DNA of 64,000 nt from Balanoglossus misakiensis (taxonomy: Eukaryota > Hemichordata), in NCBI GenBank assembly GCA_040954595.2, contig CM082596.2:7316001-7380000 (forward strand), written 5' to 3'. Made by a program: the position numbers and the translations under genes. This document shows, one piece after another, positions 1-13,700 of this stretch. Position 1 is the first letter of the stretch. Every line of letters begins with the position of its first letter. The notes under the pieces are model-generated. The model was not told the origin of the DNA. It did not search any database and saw only the letters and a program-made list of their open reading frames with translations.

Positions 1-36
1 TCGCGAAAAATGAATAAACGGTAGAGACCGATTATT
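1..36. mobile_element. family A MITE fragment
   Basis: The window opens with CGAAAAATGAATAAACGG and GAGACCGATTATTC, the central part of the family A element as seen at about 19815-19855. Confidence 0.5.
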
Positions 37-155
37 CACACGACCCCCCCCCCCTTTAACTTGTCCGCCCGCAAGTCAGATAGTTCTTCCACCACGTGTA
101 TGCCATTCTCAGTGACCGCCAGACGCGCATTTAACCGTCTCCTCTGCCCCAACAG

Positions 156-393
156 ATATGCAAGAGTGACGAGGTCGACGTGATGCTCTACACGAAAGAC
201 TTGGAAAGCTTCCTGGAGTACGACGAGCCTCGGCGAACGCCGGGATTTGTCTACATTAAAGTCAAACACTGGGACTGGGCCAGGTGGAAAGACGTCTGCA
301 CCGCGGATGGTTTCCTGTCCTCCGTGAAAATGAGACGCTATTTTGAGAAGGTGGTCGACGGTGCTGTCGAGGCTTTCCGGAAGCACCATCCTG
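156..393 (+). CDS. cGLR internal exon with catalytic E-x-D
   Basis: The acceptor is a pyrimidine-rich stretch ending in AACAG at 151-155 and the donor is GTAAAC at 394. Reading starts with ATA TGC AAG, so the exon enters in phase 0. It ends after one base of a Gly codon (phase 1). The coding frame is fixed by the DEVDVML catalytic strand and by the clean join to the next exon. No start codon is used here, because upstream coding sequence is missing from the window. Confidence 0.88.
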
Positions 394-2024
394 GTAAACG
401 TGGTTCCTCTTTATCGAATAAATAACCGTGTTTCCTTTGATGAATGCTTGAAAAATAGTGCAGGTGATCCAGGCTCTGTTCATATATCGGTAAATCTTGG
501 GGTTTTGGGGGATGCGACCAACTGAAATGTTGCCCGCAAGCCTCTCGAAACAACGTCGTGGAGGCCAATCACGTCCATTTCCGACACACACGTCCATGGT
601 GGGCGGAAGTTGGTCCTGGCGCTTTTTTTCCCATGATTCAAATTACAGTCAACGCCATATTGGAAATTCTGCCAACTTTCCCTCGATTTTGTAAAAAATC
701 GCGCGACTTATACATGGCGAACATTTTTTTTTTAAAGATTGACATCAAAGCTGCCAAATTATGTAGAAATCAGCTACGCCGGATTTCCCCTTTAACTTTT
801 TCCCCCTCCCTGTAACAGGATATGACGTATCTGTCGTGAGAGAACTGCACGCCCTCGAGGAAGAGTGCAGTCCGGCTGTGACGGTCACTGTGGACGTGTC
901 CGGGAGGAAGTACTCCGTCGACCTGGTGCTGGCCGTTTCTGTCGGGAAAGTCGCCGACTTCGACGCCACCGACGGCTGGAGCGATGTCGACGCCGGCGGG
1001 AAATGGCTGAAGGCGAGGAAGGTGGCGGACATCCAGGACATGGAGGTGTACGCCGTGGCCAAGAACCCTCCACCAGGTGAGCATGCGCAACCTCACTGGT
1101 TTCAATCGCAGCTCTATTTCTGGCCCGCGTCTGAATGTGGTCTCGTTTACATAATGAGTAACGTGCCACCAGATGTTCTTGTGATAGAGATACGAGGTGT
1201 TGACATAGGCGAATTTCTGACACCCCTGTTAACAGGAGTGTGTGAAAATCCGCCACCGTCACTGCAGTCAGAACAAATGCAAACCTGTGGTTTCTCCTAT
1301 CATACGCATTATATTGCCAGCATATGCATACATTCAATGCTTAACAAGGAGCCGACTCTGATAACACGAAACAGAGTTCTTAAAAGGGTAGGCACATACG
1401 TTTCCGTCTGCGAGTACAATTTGCCTGCTTTCAATGAGTTGAAACACTGCCGAAGTCATGGTAATATGTCCGTCTGGGACTGGAGACTTCCCTGGTCTCA
1501 ATTTTTACAGCATTTTTGGTTTTTCTCTAGGTCTCGGTGTTGACATGGAAAGCGTCGGACGATCTTGGCGACTGTCCTTCTCCAAGGCAGAGAAATATCT
1601 CCTGTTGAAAGCCGACAGCGAGTCCTCGAACGCGGTCACGTGTCGGAAAGAGTGCTACAGAATTTTCAAATACATGGTGCAGATTCTGAAGGAGAGGAAA
1701 GCGCGCCAATTCGCCAGCCTGTCGTCGTACCACTTGAAGACGGCGTTTCTGCACTACTGCGTGGCAACCCCGGGCGACGCCCAGTGGAGGCTGAGAGAGC
1801 CCGACGCCATGATCGAGAGGCTGGTCGGGCTCCTGGAGTTCTTCGTGCAGCGCGTCGTGGACAAATCCCTGCCGAATTTCTTCGTGCCGGGCCACAATAT
1901 GCTCGGCAGTTTCCAGCGGGTGACGCTGAAGGAAATGGAGAAGAACATTCGGCGGGAAATCCTTGTCCGTTTGCAGCGGGGCGATGCAGATTGCATACAG
2001 CAAGCCAGCTCAAATGAAGACTGA
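156..2024 (+). CDS. cGAS-like receptor (cGLR), Mab-21/cGAS nucleotidyltransferase, 3' part of gene
   Basis: Three exons (156-393, 819-1076, 1531-2024) join in frame with phase-1 introns at both junctions. The product resembles cGAS and Mab-21 proteins along its whole length. Exon 1 carries KSDEVDVML, matching the catalytic E-x-D of the cGAS strand (Glu at 171-173, Asp at 177-179). Exon 2 carries SPAVT followed by YSVDLVLA, giving the third catalytic Asp (920-922). Exon 3 carries SWRLSFSKAEK and LSSYHLKTAFLH, the hallmark C-lobe blocks that include the base-stacking Ser-Tyr of cGAS. Known family members make cyclic or linear dinucleotides after sensing nucleic acid and signal through STING. 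Here the intact triad suggests an active cytosolic enzyme. The GS motif and N-terminus must lie left of position 1. No cGAS-type zinc-thumb (H-C-C-C) is visible between EKYLL and RKEC. A non-catalytic Mab-21-like protein is the main alternative, less likely given the triad. Confidence 0.92.
819..1076 (+). CDS. cGLR internal exon with third catalytic Asp
   Basis: The acceptor is CTGTAACAG at 810-818 and the donor is GTGAGC at 1077. The exon completes the split Gly codon and reads GYDVSVVRELHALEEECSPA, then the beta-strand YSVDLVLAV with the third metal-binding Asp. It ends near VYAVAKNPPPG, which matches the FYLVPK region of cGAS. Codon use is GC-rich at third positions, unlike the flanking introns. 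Confidence 0.9.
1531..2024 (+). CDS. cGLR terminal exon, C-lobe
   Basis: The acceptor is TTTTTCTCTAG ending at 1530 and the stop codon is TGA at 2022-2024. The exon encodes the helical C-lobe: WRLSFS, RKECYRIFKYMVQILKE, LSSYHLKTAFLH, a QWRLREPD loop and a NFFVPGHNML segment that aligns with the ENYFIPEFNL part of cGAS. A short acidic tail, SSNED, ends the protein. Confidence 0.93.
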
Positions 2025-2557
2025 CAGATCAGTCGTGCGCGGGCGCTCCACTGCATTGCCTGGAGCCGCTTAGGACTGAATCTTTCAGTCTAGCTCAAAT
2101 GAAGACCAGTGAAAAGAACTACAGTACCAGGATACAACGACAACGTCTGACGCAAACCTACAACGTCCATATCAACATGACGCATCGAGGGACGACAAAC
2201 AGGGCGATGATATAACTCTAGAAGCAGATAACACAGTGTGATTTGGCAAGCAGAAACGCTGAACATGAAAACTGAAACAACCAAAGCGGAAGGCAGTGTA
2301 AAATCGTGTAAAATGGGGACACATGCGTCACTCAATCCGTGTGGTCCTAAAAGTTATGCAGACATTCCTTTCATAAAGTCACACGACAGTTCTCACAAGC
2401 TTGGATAGATGTTTGCTAATGATATCATTGTAGCTGCATTTTTCATTTTATTTATCCAACCAATACTACCATTTATATAGTAGACTAGCCCTCTAGTCGC
2501 TTGGTGATTTTTAAATCTCAATACTTTTTGTGTTTTCGGTGTTTTTTTTTTTGTCTT

Positions 2558-2563
2558 AATAAA
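2558..2563 (+). terminator. poly(A) signal of the cGLR gene
   Basis: AATAAA lies about 530 bases after the cGLR stop codon and is followed by a T/GT-rich stretch (TTTTTTGCGTG), the usual downstream element. The interval 2025-2557 is therefore read as 3' UTR. Confidence 0.6.
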
Positions 2564-2599
2564 TAATACTTTTTTGCGTGCATGCTTGCCTTTAGCGTG

Positions 2600-3887
2600 T
2601 TTTTGGTAGTGAGGCGAGTTTCGAATTTGGGACTGAGCTTGTGGTTTCGGGTAGCGTCGACAAAGCGTCTATGGGCCTACGCGTTCCCTACACATAATGA
2701 AGCCCATAGACTTGGAGCAAGTCTACCATTATAGCGACCACGCAGTTACTATTATATATTTCGGCCCTTCCGAAAACGGGAAAGTGAATGGTTTACTGTG
2801 GGGGGCATCACTAAGGTCACTCGTGTTGACATGTAGTTTTTTTCTGTGAACTCAATCGGGGCGTGGGCATCCGGCTGACAATTCATGTCAAGGACCGGGG
2901 GGAGGGGGGGGGGGGGGGCGACTCACGAACGCTGCCCTCTAGTGGCTACTAAATTGACCAATCAGAGTGCAGCATTCTGGCTCACTCTTATGTCTCACAT
3001 ATCGACAGTAAAGGCTCGAAAAACCCCGTTTTTGAACAGAATGTGATCATAGAAATAAATCACGATCACAAATTTAGAAAGTTACATTATTTGTGAAACA
3101 CAAGACATTTTTTCCCGTATGATACTACATCTGTGTTTATTTTACGGAGAGTTGAAATTGACATACCCAATCTTAAAGTAGGACCTTAAAAAAGTTAATT
3201 AGCTGTGTTTTGGGCATTATTGCATGAAAACGTTCGGGGCGATATCCATTTAAAAACATTTTTGAGTTTTTCTTCATCATAACAGTTTTAATATATGAAA
3301 GCGCCTATAATCGCCTCTTTCTAAAACCCCGTATGACCGTGTTGAATTCCACGCCCGAAAGTGGGTAGTATTTCTGCGACTCCCATAGACAACGTGTTTG
3401 GCACACGGCCATTACATGTGTAATCATCGATTTTGAATTTATTAAAAAAGGAGACATTTACAAACCGCTGTTGGTGTTTACTTTGGTGTGTGATCGGGTT
3501 ATACGCGTGCCCTCTGAGAATTGCGTTTCTTTCTTTTTTCAATAAATATGATGGTATCTTTTCTGGCGAACAAAATATCCGTCACATCTGTCGTGATGAC
3601 AAAAAACTTGTAATTATCGTCAGCGGACTCGTATTCGATTTTTTTAGATTTCTTTATCGTGATACAGCGCCCGCATTGGTTTTAGTAATCTAGGTTGTTA
3701 TAATGACAGTCTAGCAGCTCGTGCGCGCGTTGATCATCGCGCGCTCACCATCATAATTCCGGCGTAGTACTAGATCGAGTGGAAGTCTTAAATGGGCGAC
3801 CCACGGAAGGGCTAAAAAAGTCACCTTGGCACTGGCCATGCTCCCCGAGCCGGTAGAAGAATCACTGTGACTCCACCGGTGGGAAAG
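2600..3887. other. intergenic spacer and probable GPCR 5' region
   Basis: No coding exon or shared repeat was recognised. The stretch contains a G run (about 2899-2918). Near 3730-3860 the sequence becomes GC-richer just before the GPCR start codon, which could be the 5' UTR or core promoter. No TATA box is obvious. Confidence 0.5.
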
Positions 3888-4712
3888 ATGGAGCTGGGGA
3901 CGGGAAACGCGTCCAACGTTTCATCGTTCCCCGGGCAGGGAGGGTGTCTTCACCCGTGCCTGGGCGACGTCGACGCCGTGGTGACACCTGTCATGTTCTT
4001 CGTGACCTTCTCCACCAATCTGTGCACGCTGGTGTTGATGAGCCGGGCGATGAACGTGAAGTCCCGCATCACCAACATCCCCGTTCTGCTGGTGCTGGCC
4101 CTCTGCACCGCCGACCTGATGATCGCCGTGCTGGGCGACTCGCTGTGGCTGCTCTCCCGCATCGCCGGCGCCTGGATCGGCGGCGCCCAGTCGTGCCGCT
4201 ACTCCGCCTTCGTGGTCCTGGCGCTGACCACCCTGTCGCAGAGCCTCGTGGTTCTGATGGGCATCGAGCGCTTCCTGGCCATCCGCCGGCCATTCTACTA
4301 CGAGAAGCACGTCACGCCGCAGCGGACGCTGACGGCCATCCTGGTGCTGGTCGTCTTCTCGCTCGTCAACGCCACCCTCATGCTGTTCAGCGTGTGGGAT
4401 AGCCTGGTCGTGTACGGTGACCGGACTCGCCTGTTCTGCACCGTGGACACGTCGGCCGCCGACGCCTTCGTCAAGTCCTTCGTCTACTGGACCTTCACCA
4501 AAGAGTGCCTGCTGGTGTCCGTGTTGATCTTCTGCAACATCGCGGTGCTGGGCTCGATGAAGAAGATGCGGAAGAGGATGGCGGTCATGTGCCCCAGGAA
4601 CAAGGATGAGTACCTGAAACAAGTGGACATGCTGAACGGCATCCACGCCGAATTCTCCCGGCTGATGGTTGCGATCACCGTCGTGTTCCTCATCACAATT
4701 ACTCCGCTCCAG
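3888..4712 (+). CDS. GPCR exon 1 (N-terminus through TM6)
   Basis: It runs from the first in-frame ATG (reading MELGTGNASN) to the CTCCAG/GTAAGG donor. It encodes TM1 (about residues 29-53), TM2 (65-89), TM3 (103-127), TM4 (147-169), TM5 (about 200-222) and TM6 (about 255-275). The third intracellular loop is basic (KKMRKRM). Cys103 and Cys184 are placed for the usual TM3-ECL2 disulfide. GC content is high compared with the surrounding intron. Confidence 0.95.
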
Positions 4713-7700
4713 GTAAGGGGAAAACAAACTGACTCAGTGCAACATGTAGCCACCGTTGTCTACTCCCAAGGTGGCTAATTACACCCGACCGTGTCCCTGA
4801 AATCCCGCCAAAACACGGCGTCTGCCGTGGGCATGCATTTGTACAGCACGGCCTGAGCAGAGCAAGGTTTAGAGTGGGTGAACATCCATGCCTCGCCCAC
4901 GCTGTTCAGCGATCTGTGACAATCAAAATACTCGGCATCGCGCTGCATTTCCCCGGGTGACTCTTACACTGGGCCCCGCACTGCAATCTGATGTTCTCGC
5001 TCGTATATTTTTATGCCATCGTGCTCTTGTTTTGCATTCCACCGGGAACTGTATTTCCCCATTGAAACCTCAATTAAGATGATTTAAGATTCACTGTCTC
5101 CCAGTGTGCCCTGTAACAAACATGAATTTTGAAAGCTTTGAGTCAATTTGAAGATTTCTACAAATTTGTCCTATACCTTTGCATGTACTGTTGGGTCAGT
5201 GGCGCGTCACATTGGCTTAGAGGGCACACTGTAAATGTCTCGACTTCATAATATTACAGATATTCCCATTTTTTCAAGGCCACCATAAAAGGTAAACAAC
5301 TTAAAGAAATGTCGTCACTCAGAGGGTGCTGATGTCAACCCTATGCCAGCATACCTTATTTGCATTTGTGTAGCCCACGTTGTCGTCCAGGTGATCTCAC
5401 TTGTTTCCACTTCACCGACAGACATGACACTGATATAAAATGACAGCGGCGTCACTCAAGAACACTAAGCGTCCTTTCGACATATAAATAAATTATAATT
5501 TAGCCACTAAAGAGCTATTAAGAATTAATTTAAGTTTATGCACGTGGAATTAAACTTGTAAAGTTCGTTATACAGATTATCATTTTTATATTCAGACAGA
5601 AAATCATCAGTCTATTTCAAGATTCCCCACTCATTCCTTATAGGTAATACCTGCAACGCTTTACGCTAAACTCAGCCTATTTATGGCATGGTAATTGTAT
5701 ATACATGTACCATAACAGTAATAATTACGTGTATGGTATTATAAGAAACGATTCATTTGAATTAAAATGTTTCATTGGCCGGGACGATTTATCAGCTACC
5801 ATTTCATTATTGGTTTTACCCAACTTTCAAAAAAATGGTTACCTATCCTTCAGCGAAGTCGAAGGAGAAACTCTGTTTTAGCGATGTAGATTGGAAGTTA
5901 AAGATATTATACAGTCACATGGCTGAAATGGTGTATCTGAGCGTTCTAAAGAACATATGCTGGCGCTCTTTTTTTCGCGTGTGCCACCCACTGAAAATCT
6001 GTGATTGGCTAGATCTCAATTTGCCATGGTAACTGTACCTAATTTTCCATGGGTGACCGTAGACCTCTAACAGCGAAGAACAGATCATGTAGACGAATGA
6101 CGCCGTCGCGCTCATAAATTCAGAGAAAACGTGTAAACTTAAGTACATCAATACATAAATTACGAATATCGCCAAAAGTACGATCGATGATTTACGGACA
6201 TTCTTCAACCTTGTTTCTTACGCTTGACATTGAGCATCGCATTGACGTCTCAAAAAACCTCACTTAAGTTTGAGGCATCCGCCACGAGTACATCTTATGA
6301 TATTACCCATACAAGATAAGAAAACTATCGGAAGAGGTGTTAAAACACGGAAAGAGGGGATCTGTGAAAATCAGGGGATATCAGAACAAATCTAACTCAT
6401 AAATGTATTGATACATCAGAGAAGCCGACCGGAGAGCGCATACCCGGTCGCTTAGAAACCAAATCTCCACGTAAACCGACAAACTTACGGAGCGTTAACG
6501 AAAACTAAATATTTATCACGGCATGAAATCGTATACGGTCGCGCGGCTTGTATTTAATTATTTGACGAGTTATGAATGCGACTAACATTTTCAGTATGCA
6601 TCAAATATGGGATTATATAAACTGACAGTAGAGTAGAGAAATGCGTACAGGAACGTATTGAGTAATGTACGTGTGTCAAGAGAAATTCCAGCGATGCATT
6701 CAATTGATTAGTTTGGCCGTTTTTATTCAAATCTCGTAAATTCAACGGAATATTTACCAAATTTGGAACCACTTCAGCTACACTGATGACATCATCCAGC
6801 ATCGATTACGAAGAATAATCGATTGACACGTCAACAACGTAAATATTGGATTTATCGAAATTCCAATCACGAATCTCAAAATAACACCAATCGTACGCAC
6901 ACCGCACATTTCCGTTTATGACAATTGCAGGTGACAGTTTGACTATTGGTAATATGCATGGTAGAACAAAAAACACACTTCCTACAGTTCTCATATATTC
7001 CCTCAGTGACGCATTACTTTTACCCGTATTTGGCCTATTTCACCTATCTTCACGGTGCTTTTATAGCGTTTAAATCTGAAAAAATGTTTATCACAGGGTT
7101 TACCGGTAAAAAGGGAATGACCAGATTATCATAATACCATATGCCTGTATTCTTTGAGCAGGCGAATTTTCAACACTATATACCTGGGCAGCTTGCGCCA
7201 ACAGTCATTTATAGGGACGTAGGCTTTGTAGAACATGTACCAAATATATAATTTGCAAATACCGTCAACTATATTACGCGATGTGAAGCACAAGTGTGCA
7301 GAGCTTCTTAATATTCTTGGCGGTTGTTAAGAAATTAATGGCGTCATCGATAGACCATTTCTCGAACTTCACGAGACCCTACGAGATCTCGCGTGGTACA
7401 GTTTATATGGGTGGATATCTCATGGGACACAGGACAGGATAAACAGCGCGTGGCCAATCGTGTTGAACGGCAACAACACTTACAATTTTTTTTTGTTAAA
7501 CCCTGCACCCACATTAGTTTCATACAAAGGTTGACCTGAATTAATTAACTACCGTTTATTCATTTTTGTGGGATTTTTACTCTCATATCCACAAAACGGG
7601 TTGGAAGTTGTGTCTGGTCGAATGTTGATTTACTATACATGTATATCCACATGTAGAATAACATTAACGGTGTCTTGTATCAAACATGATTAATGGAAAA

Positions 7701-10700
7701 AGGACAGCGAGAGAGAGAGAGACTTTGTCCCTTCAATGTCAACATCCTTCACTTATTGATTACTTATTGAATATAAACGTCTTTGTATTATTTCGACGTG
7801 TTTATAACCTCTAAATATGTTTTCGCCGATGGTATCCGATGTACATTTTACATCGATACGATTACGTGACGGATACAATGACGATAGCCTGCAGTGCGCG
7901 CGGAGTATTCTCGCATCGACAGTCACGAAACCAGAATTGTCCATGTCTTTGCGCATGCTCACAAACCCTGTTATAAAATTACATCAGTGGAGAAAACATC
8001 GATTATTAATCCCTCCAGAATCTTCAAAACACCAACATATCTGTCAATCATTGCAGCGCAGCACGCTGCAGTGAGTCCAAACAGCGAGAACGAAACCTGG
8101 AAGCAGTCAAGAGCAGGAAAGGGTGCCAAACCTTGAGTACCACGCGACGGACTATGCACCGAATTTGTCGTGACTGATACGTTCAACTGTACAACTCATT
8201 CGGCGCATTGTCACTCCGGAAAATTTCAACAAACGACAGCTCCTGTGCTCGAGTGTTCAAATCACACCTACGTTTCTTTTATGTGCACATCGTTACCATA
8301 GAAACGCGTGCTTTAAAATCGAATAATCCTTTGATGCTATCATGTCGTGTAGAATCTCACGATTAATTACTAGACTTGCTGAAAGATAACGCGATTATTT
8401 TTGGAGTGTATTAATAATGTAACTGATAATACTAATAGAAAAGGGTAGCTGTACTCCCTCTGATACGGATATAAATTTGTTGTACTTTTAGAATGCTTCG
8501 TGAGCATATGGTGAGCTATTCTCTGAAGCCAGCTGGGTATACGGCGAATTATATACATGTACATATTGTTTGTAGTGCCTGGCTTAGTCTGTAACATTGT
8601 GTAGATTACACTGTAAAAATCACAGCGGGGCCACATTTCATTTCATTCCGAGTTTTAGACGGCGTGCTACCAAATTCTGAATTCACCAACCGCGCATCGC
8701 GACAACACACACATATCTGGAACATCTATAACACGCACATTGATAAAGCTTGTTGGTCGAATCAGCAGACCTGACAACAAAACGCAATCTATAGTAGGGG
8801 CCTAGTTGCTGACGACGCGAACAATAACCCCCCGTGCTTTTCGCAGAAATCTCAAAGTTCTTGATTGGTTCGATCCCCAGTTCCTTTTTTTTTCAAAAGC
8901 CGGGGGATGACGTCATCGATCGAGTCGATACTTGTGTGATTTTAGTACATGTGTTTGTGATAAACGAGAGAACGATTTTTTCCCCTGCTGGATTAAGTCC
9001 CAAATACTTGTTGTCGGTGAGGTTGTTCGTTTGCCGAGTGTTTCCGAAATAAGTGGTGCGTGGCTCTGTGCTTGATAGTGCGTTTGAACGTCATTTCGCA
9101 GTATGGCGTGTAACGGAAGGCACGCTCAGAAATTTCATACTGTGCGCTGACTCGTCCGGGGGGTACACCCCTAGAATGATTCACGGGTATGTGCTGTCCG
9201 GATGTGCCACATGTTCACTTAAAAAAACACAAAACATGGATCGATAACACATGAAATGTCCGATGTTTTTGAAAAAAAACTTCACACGCAACAGAACAAG
9301 GTAAATGAACTAGAGATATCCCAAAATAAGGATTAAGAAATCCCTAACAATGCACGAGTCATATCGTGTCTCTTCCTATAGGCATAAACGAGGTGGCCAA
9401 GTCAATCTGAATGCTGACCCCCTGAGCGGGCGATCTGATGCTGCAGCTGGCGGGTTCAAGTTCAAGTTAATAGTCATAGATCACTTGTGCATCACTGCTA
9501 AAGCCGGGATAAGCAGAGACCTTGCCGGCGATCAATAATGAATAAAAACCCACGGTTGATACGGCAGTGCTGATAGCTGAGATCAGTATCACCCTCACTA
9601 AAGGTCAATCGTGTTAAAGAGGACTTGCTGTGGTATAAAATACTCATCGCTTTTTTCTCACTAGAAGGGTTAGAACACCTCTTATGATTAATGACAGAAG
9701 CTAGCCTTCTCTTGAAGGTCTTAATCTGTACAGGCGATCAAAGACCACCTATAGGCGTCACTTCTCCAACAGGTATATGAAAGGCTACGCGCCGCGTACA
9801 AGAAAATGCTCTTAGTTCATCCCCACACGCACGTTCCTTCACATAGTGTCGTGTATTAGACGTAGGTATCATGAGACACCATCCTTCATTTTGTGAATAG
9901 TTTGTTTCCCTTCTCAAGCTCGGTCGTTTGCTGGTTATACTAAAGGTCCGCTATCTGTCATTTTTTGACACTTGTCAGTAGTTTTGCTGTGTGTATAATT
10001 GGCTATAGCAACCCGTTGCTACGGCAATTAACCAAGTCTCGTGAGATCTCGCGCGGAGGGGAAACCAAAGACAAATGGCTGCCAATAAAACTCAAACTTT
10101 CAAATCGCACCTCAATTTTCAAGCAACATTTATGAACTCATCCTAAACAGCGTCTACAGAGATTGCTCGCACCAATAGGGCAATAAACTACACACAGTCT
10201 ATAGTAACACTGCTAATAGCATGAACGTTGCCTCGCAAATTGCCCAAACTAATCGTTTACTTTTTAAAAAATACTGCTTGCCGCGAATCGCTTTTATTAT
10301 ATGTAACTAATTAAAAAGCTACTGTCAAAACTCAATGGCGCACTCACACAGTGACGTTTTCAGAATCCGCGGTAGTTAACAACCAATGAAGACTTGGAGT
10401 GCATAAACTCGATGACCCGTTCCAAACACGCTTCCAAACCGTACCCACACTTTCGTTTCTTGTCAAGCATCCTTGAGCAAACTAGCAATGTATCTGATCG
10501 CGTGAGAACACCATTTCTATGGCAACGACAGGCGACACGCACTTAACATTTCACTTCTTTCAAAATTAAACAGCTCTACTCAATTTGCTGTGGCAATAGG
10601 GACTAATGGTTTGCCACCAGGGCCTTGTGTGGTACGTGGTTTCGCCTGACGATGGTCTATCTATTAGAATTTGAATATGATGCCTAAATGTATTATAAAC

Positions 10701-13700
10701 TATCTGTGATATTATTTTGCACCATTCTCCGTGTCGTGCTTCTATAACCCCAATATGAAATAATTAAAACCAATATGTAATGACACTGACTTAACCCAAT
10801 ATGTTACACATTCGGACGGTTGGTATTACATATTTTACTGATATGTACTCAGTCGAGGTGTCGAGAAATTGCGTGAAAATTCATTCAATTGTTATCAACG
10901 GCGCCCAAAACGATGGTTTTATTTCGTTGGAGAAATCTTGAATTCATCGCCAGTAGGATTATTTTGTGTGTGACAATTCTACACCACACTACAATAATCT
11001 AGAACCAGACAGCGATAAGCCCCAGGTCCTTTTCATCTTTGCATTCAGTCAACGCTCGAAAATCCATCACGAACGAATTAACTAACGCGTTCATAATTCC
11101 TCGGAAATGTCCTGAATAAAAGTAAGTTTGTGAAAATATGAGAAATATGCACGTCTTTTGCATTTCATTCTGTCGCCACGTTTTCATTCATATCTCCCCT
11201 TCTCAGTTTCTGCCAACTTTCCGTCTCGGATCTGACAGCTGGCAGCAAAAGCACGCTAACGTTTTTTTTTGTTGGTTTCAATTTACCTGGAAAATCTTTT
11301 ATCTGATTCCACGAAAACCTCCAGGAAGGGCGGGGTGAAACGTAATCTCCAGGCAGCTAGCTAAGGCCCGGCCATTCGGACGCCAGTTCAGATCTGATAC
11401 GTTCTTTTGCTTTTAAAAATCACGTTTCAGTGATATCGTGTATCACAAAAAGATACTGGGATTTTCAGATCGTCCGTTTTATTGATAAATAATTTATTTT
11501 CACTGTAATAATGCGTTTGTGTGTGGTTTATGATTTGAAATGTAGGGAGCGTGGCGGCCTGGGGAACGGTGGATGTGTGGAATTTGACAGTGATGGAACA
11601 CTCAAAAACACAATAACGGACTAGGAGACTTCGTGTAGGAAATACCCACGATTTTATGTTTTGATATAAACAATGACGTCATTTGTTTACCAGTATACAC
11701 ATAACTTGACAGACGGAAGCGTCGACTTTACTGCTGAATGGACTTGGTTCTCAGGCCGTGGATGAAAATTCGCTCTCTCAACAAAATCACGATAAATCAT
11801 CTGTCAATACGTATTTTATAACAGTTTTGAAGGGAGAAACAGCCAGTCGCCAGCTGTCCGCGTTGCTTATGTAAAATCATTGGAACGACGGGGTTAAATC
11901 CCGCGCAGATGTTTTAGGGACGAAATGCATATCCATGGCTGTAGCGAGATTTTCGAAAATGTTTCCACTTATTCCCTAACTTTACTTAAAACTGCCCGAA
12001 TATGGGGGGTTGTTCACATAAGTAGCACGTGGATGTGAATCTACACTAGGCACATAACACTATAGTATATGCACAAAAAGCGGTTATTATAAATCCATCT
12101 TGCTTTAAGTGAATAGGCGAAAGTCTTGATGTCTGTCACTATCCATTGTTACTTGTATATGCGTTTACTGAGTCTTTAATGTAGACACTGCAGAGTGCTT
12201 CCTACGAATACAGTTCTAGTTATAATTCAATGGCAAAGAAATGGCATTGCGGTTTTCTCATCCCAATCACTTCCTTCTCTTTCCCAATAAGACATCTACA
12301 AAATCTAATTGGTTATTTACACCATTTCTTGAAGCAAGTGCGTGCTTAAGCACTGTAACGCGAATTACACCAATATGAATATTTGTTTCCTGGAGACAAG
12401 TAAACCGCTAACCTAGCAAAAGCAACAGCGCCCATCGCGGGGTAATCATTTTAATGGCGTCAAAACCACTTTGCATCTTTTCAAAGAATAAGTTACTGAA
12501 TAATGTAAATGTGAGAGGAATGTATGAGGGTTTTTCATTGATGCTGATTGCTTTTCTCGAAGCAGACACTCGATTCACCCGGGGTAGCGTGATATAGTTA
12601 CATAGAGAGACATTTTTTTTTGCGATAAAAAGCGACAGGCTTTGATTTTACAGCCAAATCTTCCCCGCGATTCAAAGTTCACTCATTAATAATTTGCCGA
12701 GGGATGGTACGTTTCGAAGCTCGCGTTATCAGCGTAAAGACCTGTAGGCCCTAAGCTGGCTCAGAGTGAAGTGAAATATCGCATACATGCTTTTTTGGAA
12801 CTTTATTCATCTCTTGCAGTACCTGTGACAATCAGCTGGGGGAAACGGCTTTGCATGAAGAATCTATACGTTTTGTTGAAGGCGTTCAAATTGGTTTCTT
12901 AGGGCGGGCGGCGGGGGAACATAATAGACCATTTTCCGAACTCAACGAGACCCGGCTAAATCTCGCGTGATCAGGATATTCGTGTAACACAGGACAAACG
13001 ACAAATGGCCCGCATCGTGTTCAAGTTAAAAGACGCAACATTTTTTGTTGAACTCTGTAGGCTTTAAAAGTGGGGCATTTGAACTGAAAGTAGGACATAA
13101 ACACAGCTATTAACTTTCGAGTGGCAAGTACGACACCCGTGGGATTTCGGCACAATTTACGGAGAGACAAACAACGACACCTTTAGCACACTAACCGCGA
13201 GAAAATCTGCATTTTTACACCAAAAACCCATTTCCTTGTGAAACTTGAACACGAGGATAACTTTCACTAATTCATAAAAGTCGCATGACTGACTATCCGT
13301 ATACACGGGTCGTAAACCGCTGGGAATTTAGCGCGCACAGGGATCTGAATACTCTCACAAGAGTGTTGTTCGGCCCAGCGAGTGCACTTCCCACTCCCCC
13401 ACCCTTAATACGCGGTACCATCGTCATTAATGTAGTGCGCGTCTCGGGGACACAGATTTAAATTTCAGAGAAATCGTTCTCCTTCAAACCTTCCATTGCT
13501 TTGCTTTGTTAAAGTTTAAAGGGGTCTTTTAAGATCAACAGCAGAAAACAGGATGTTAACTGTCTCCTTGTCATACAAAATCACAGCGTTAATCTTTTTC
13601 CATAGGCGGTCACGGTCATTTTGAATGCCAAAGTCTCGGTGACACATGAATTACTCTCAATTTTACGAAAGAATAATCTATGAATGCCTTGGGTAAAATA

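Noticed and set aside
3921-4727. 268-codon minus-strand open frame
   Set aside because: Shadow of the GC-rich GPCR exon; its His/Gln/Asp-rich content is typical of an antisense frame.
9390-9480. intact tRNA gene
   Set aside because: A- and B-box-like motifs are present but the acceptor and D arms do not pair; kept only as a SINE-like remnant.
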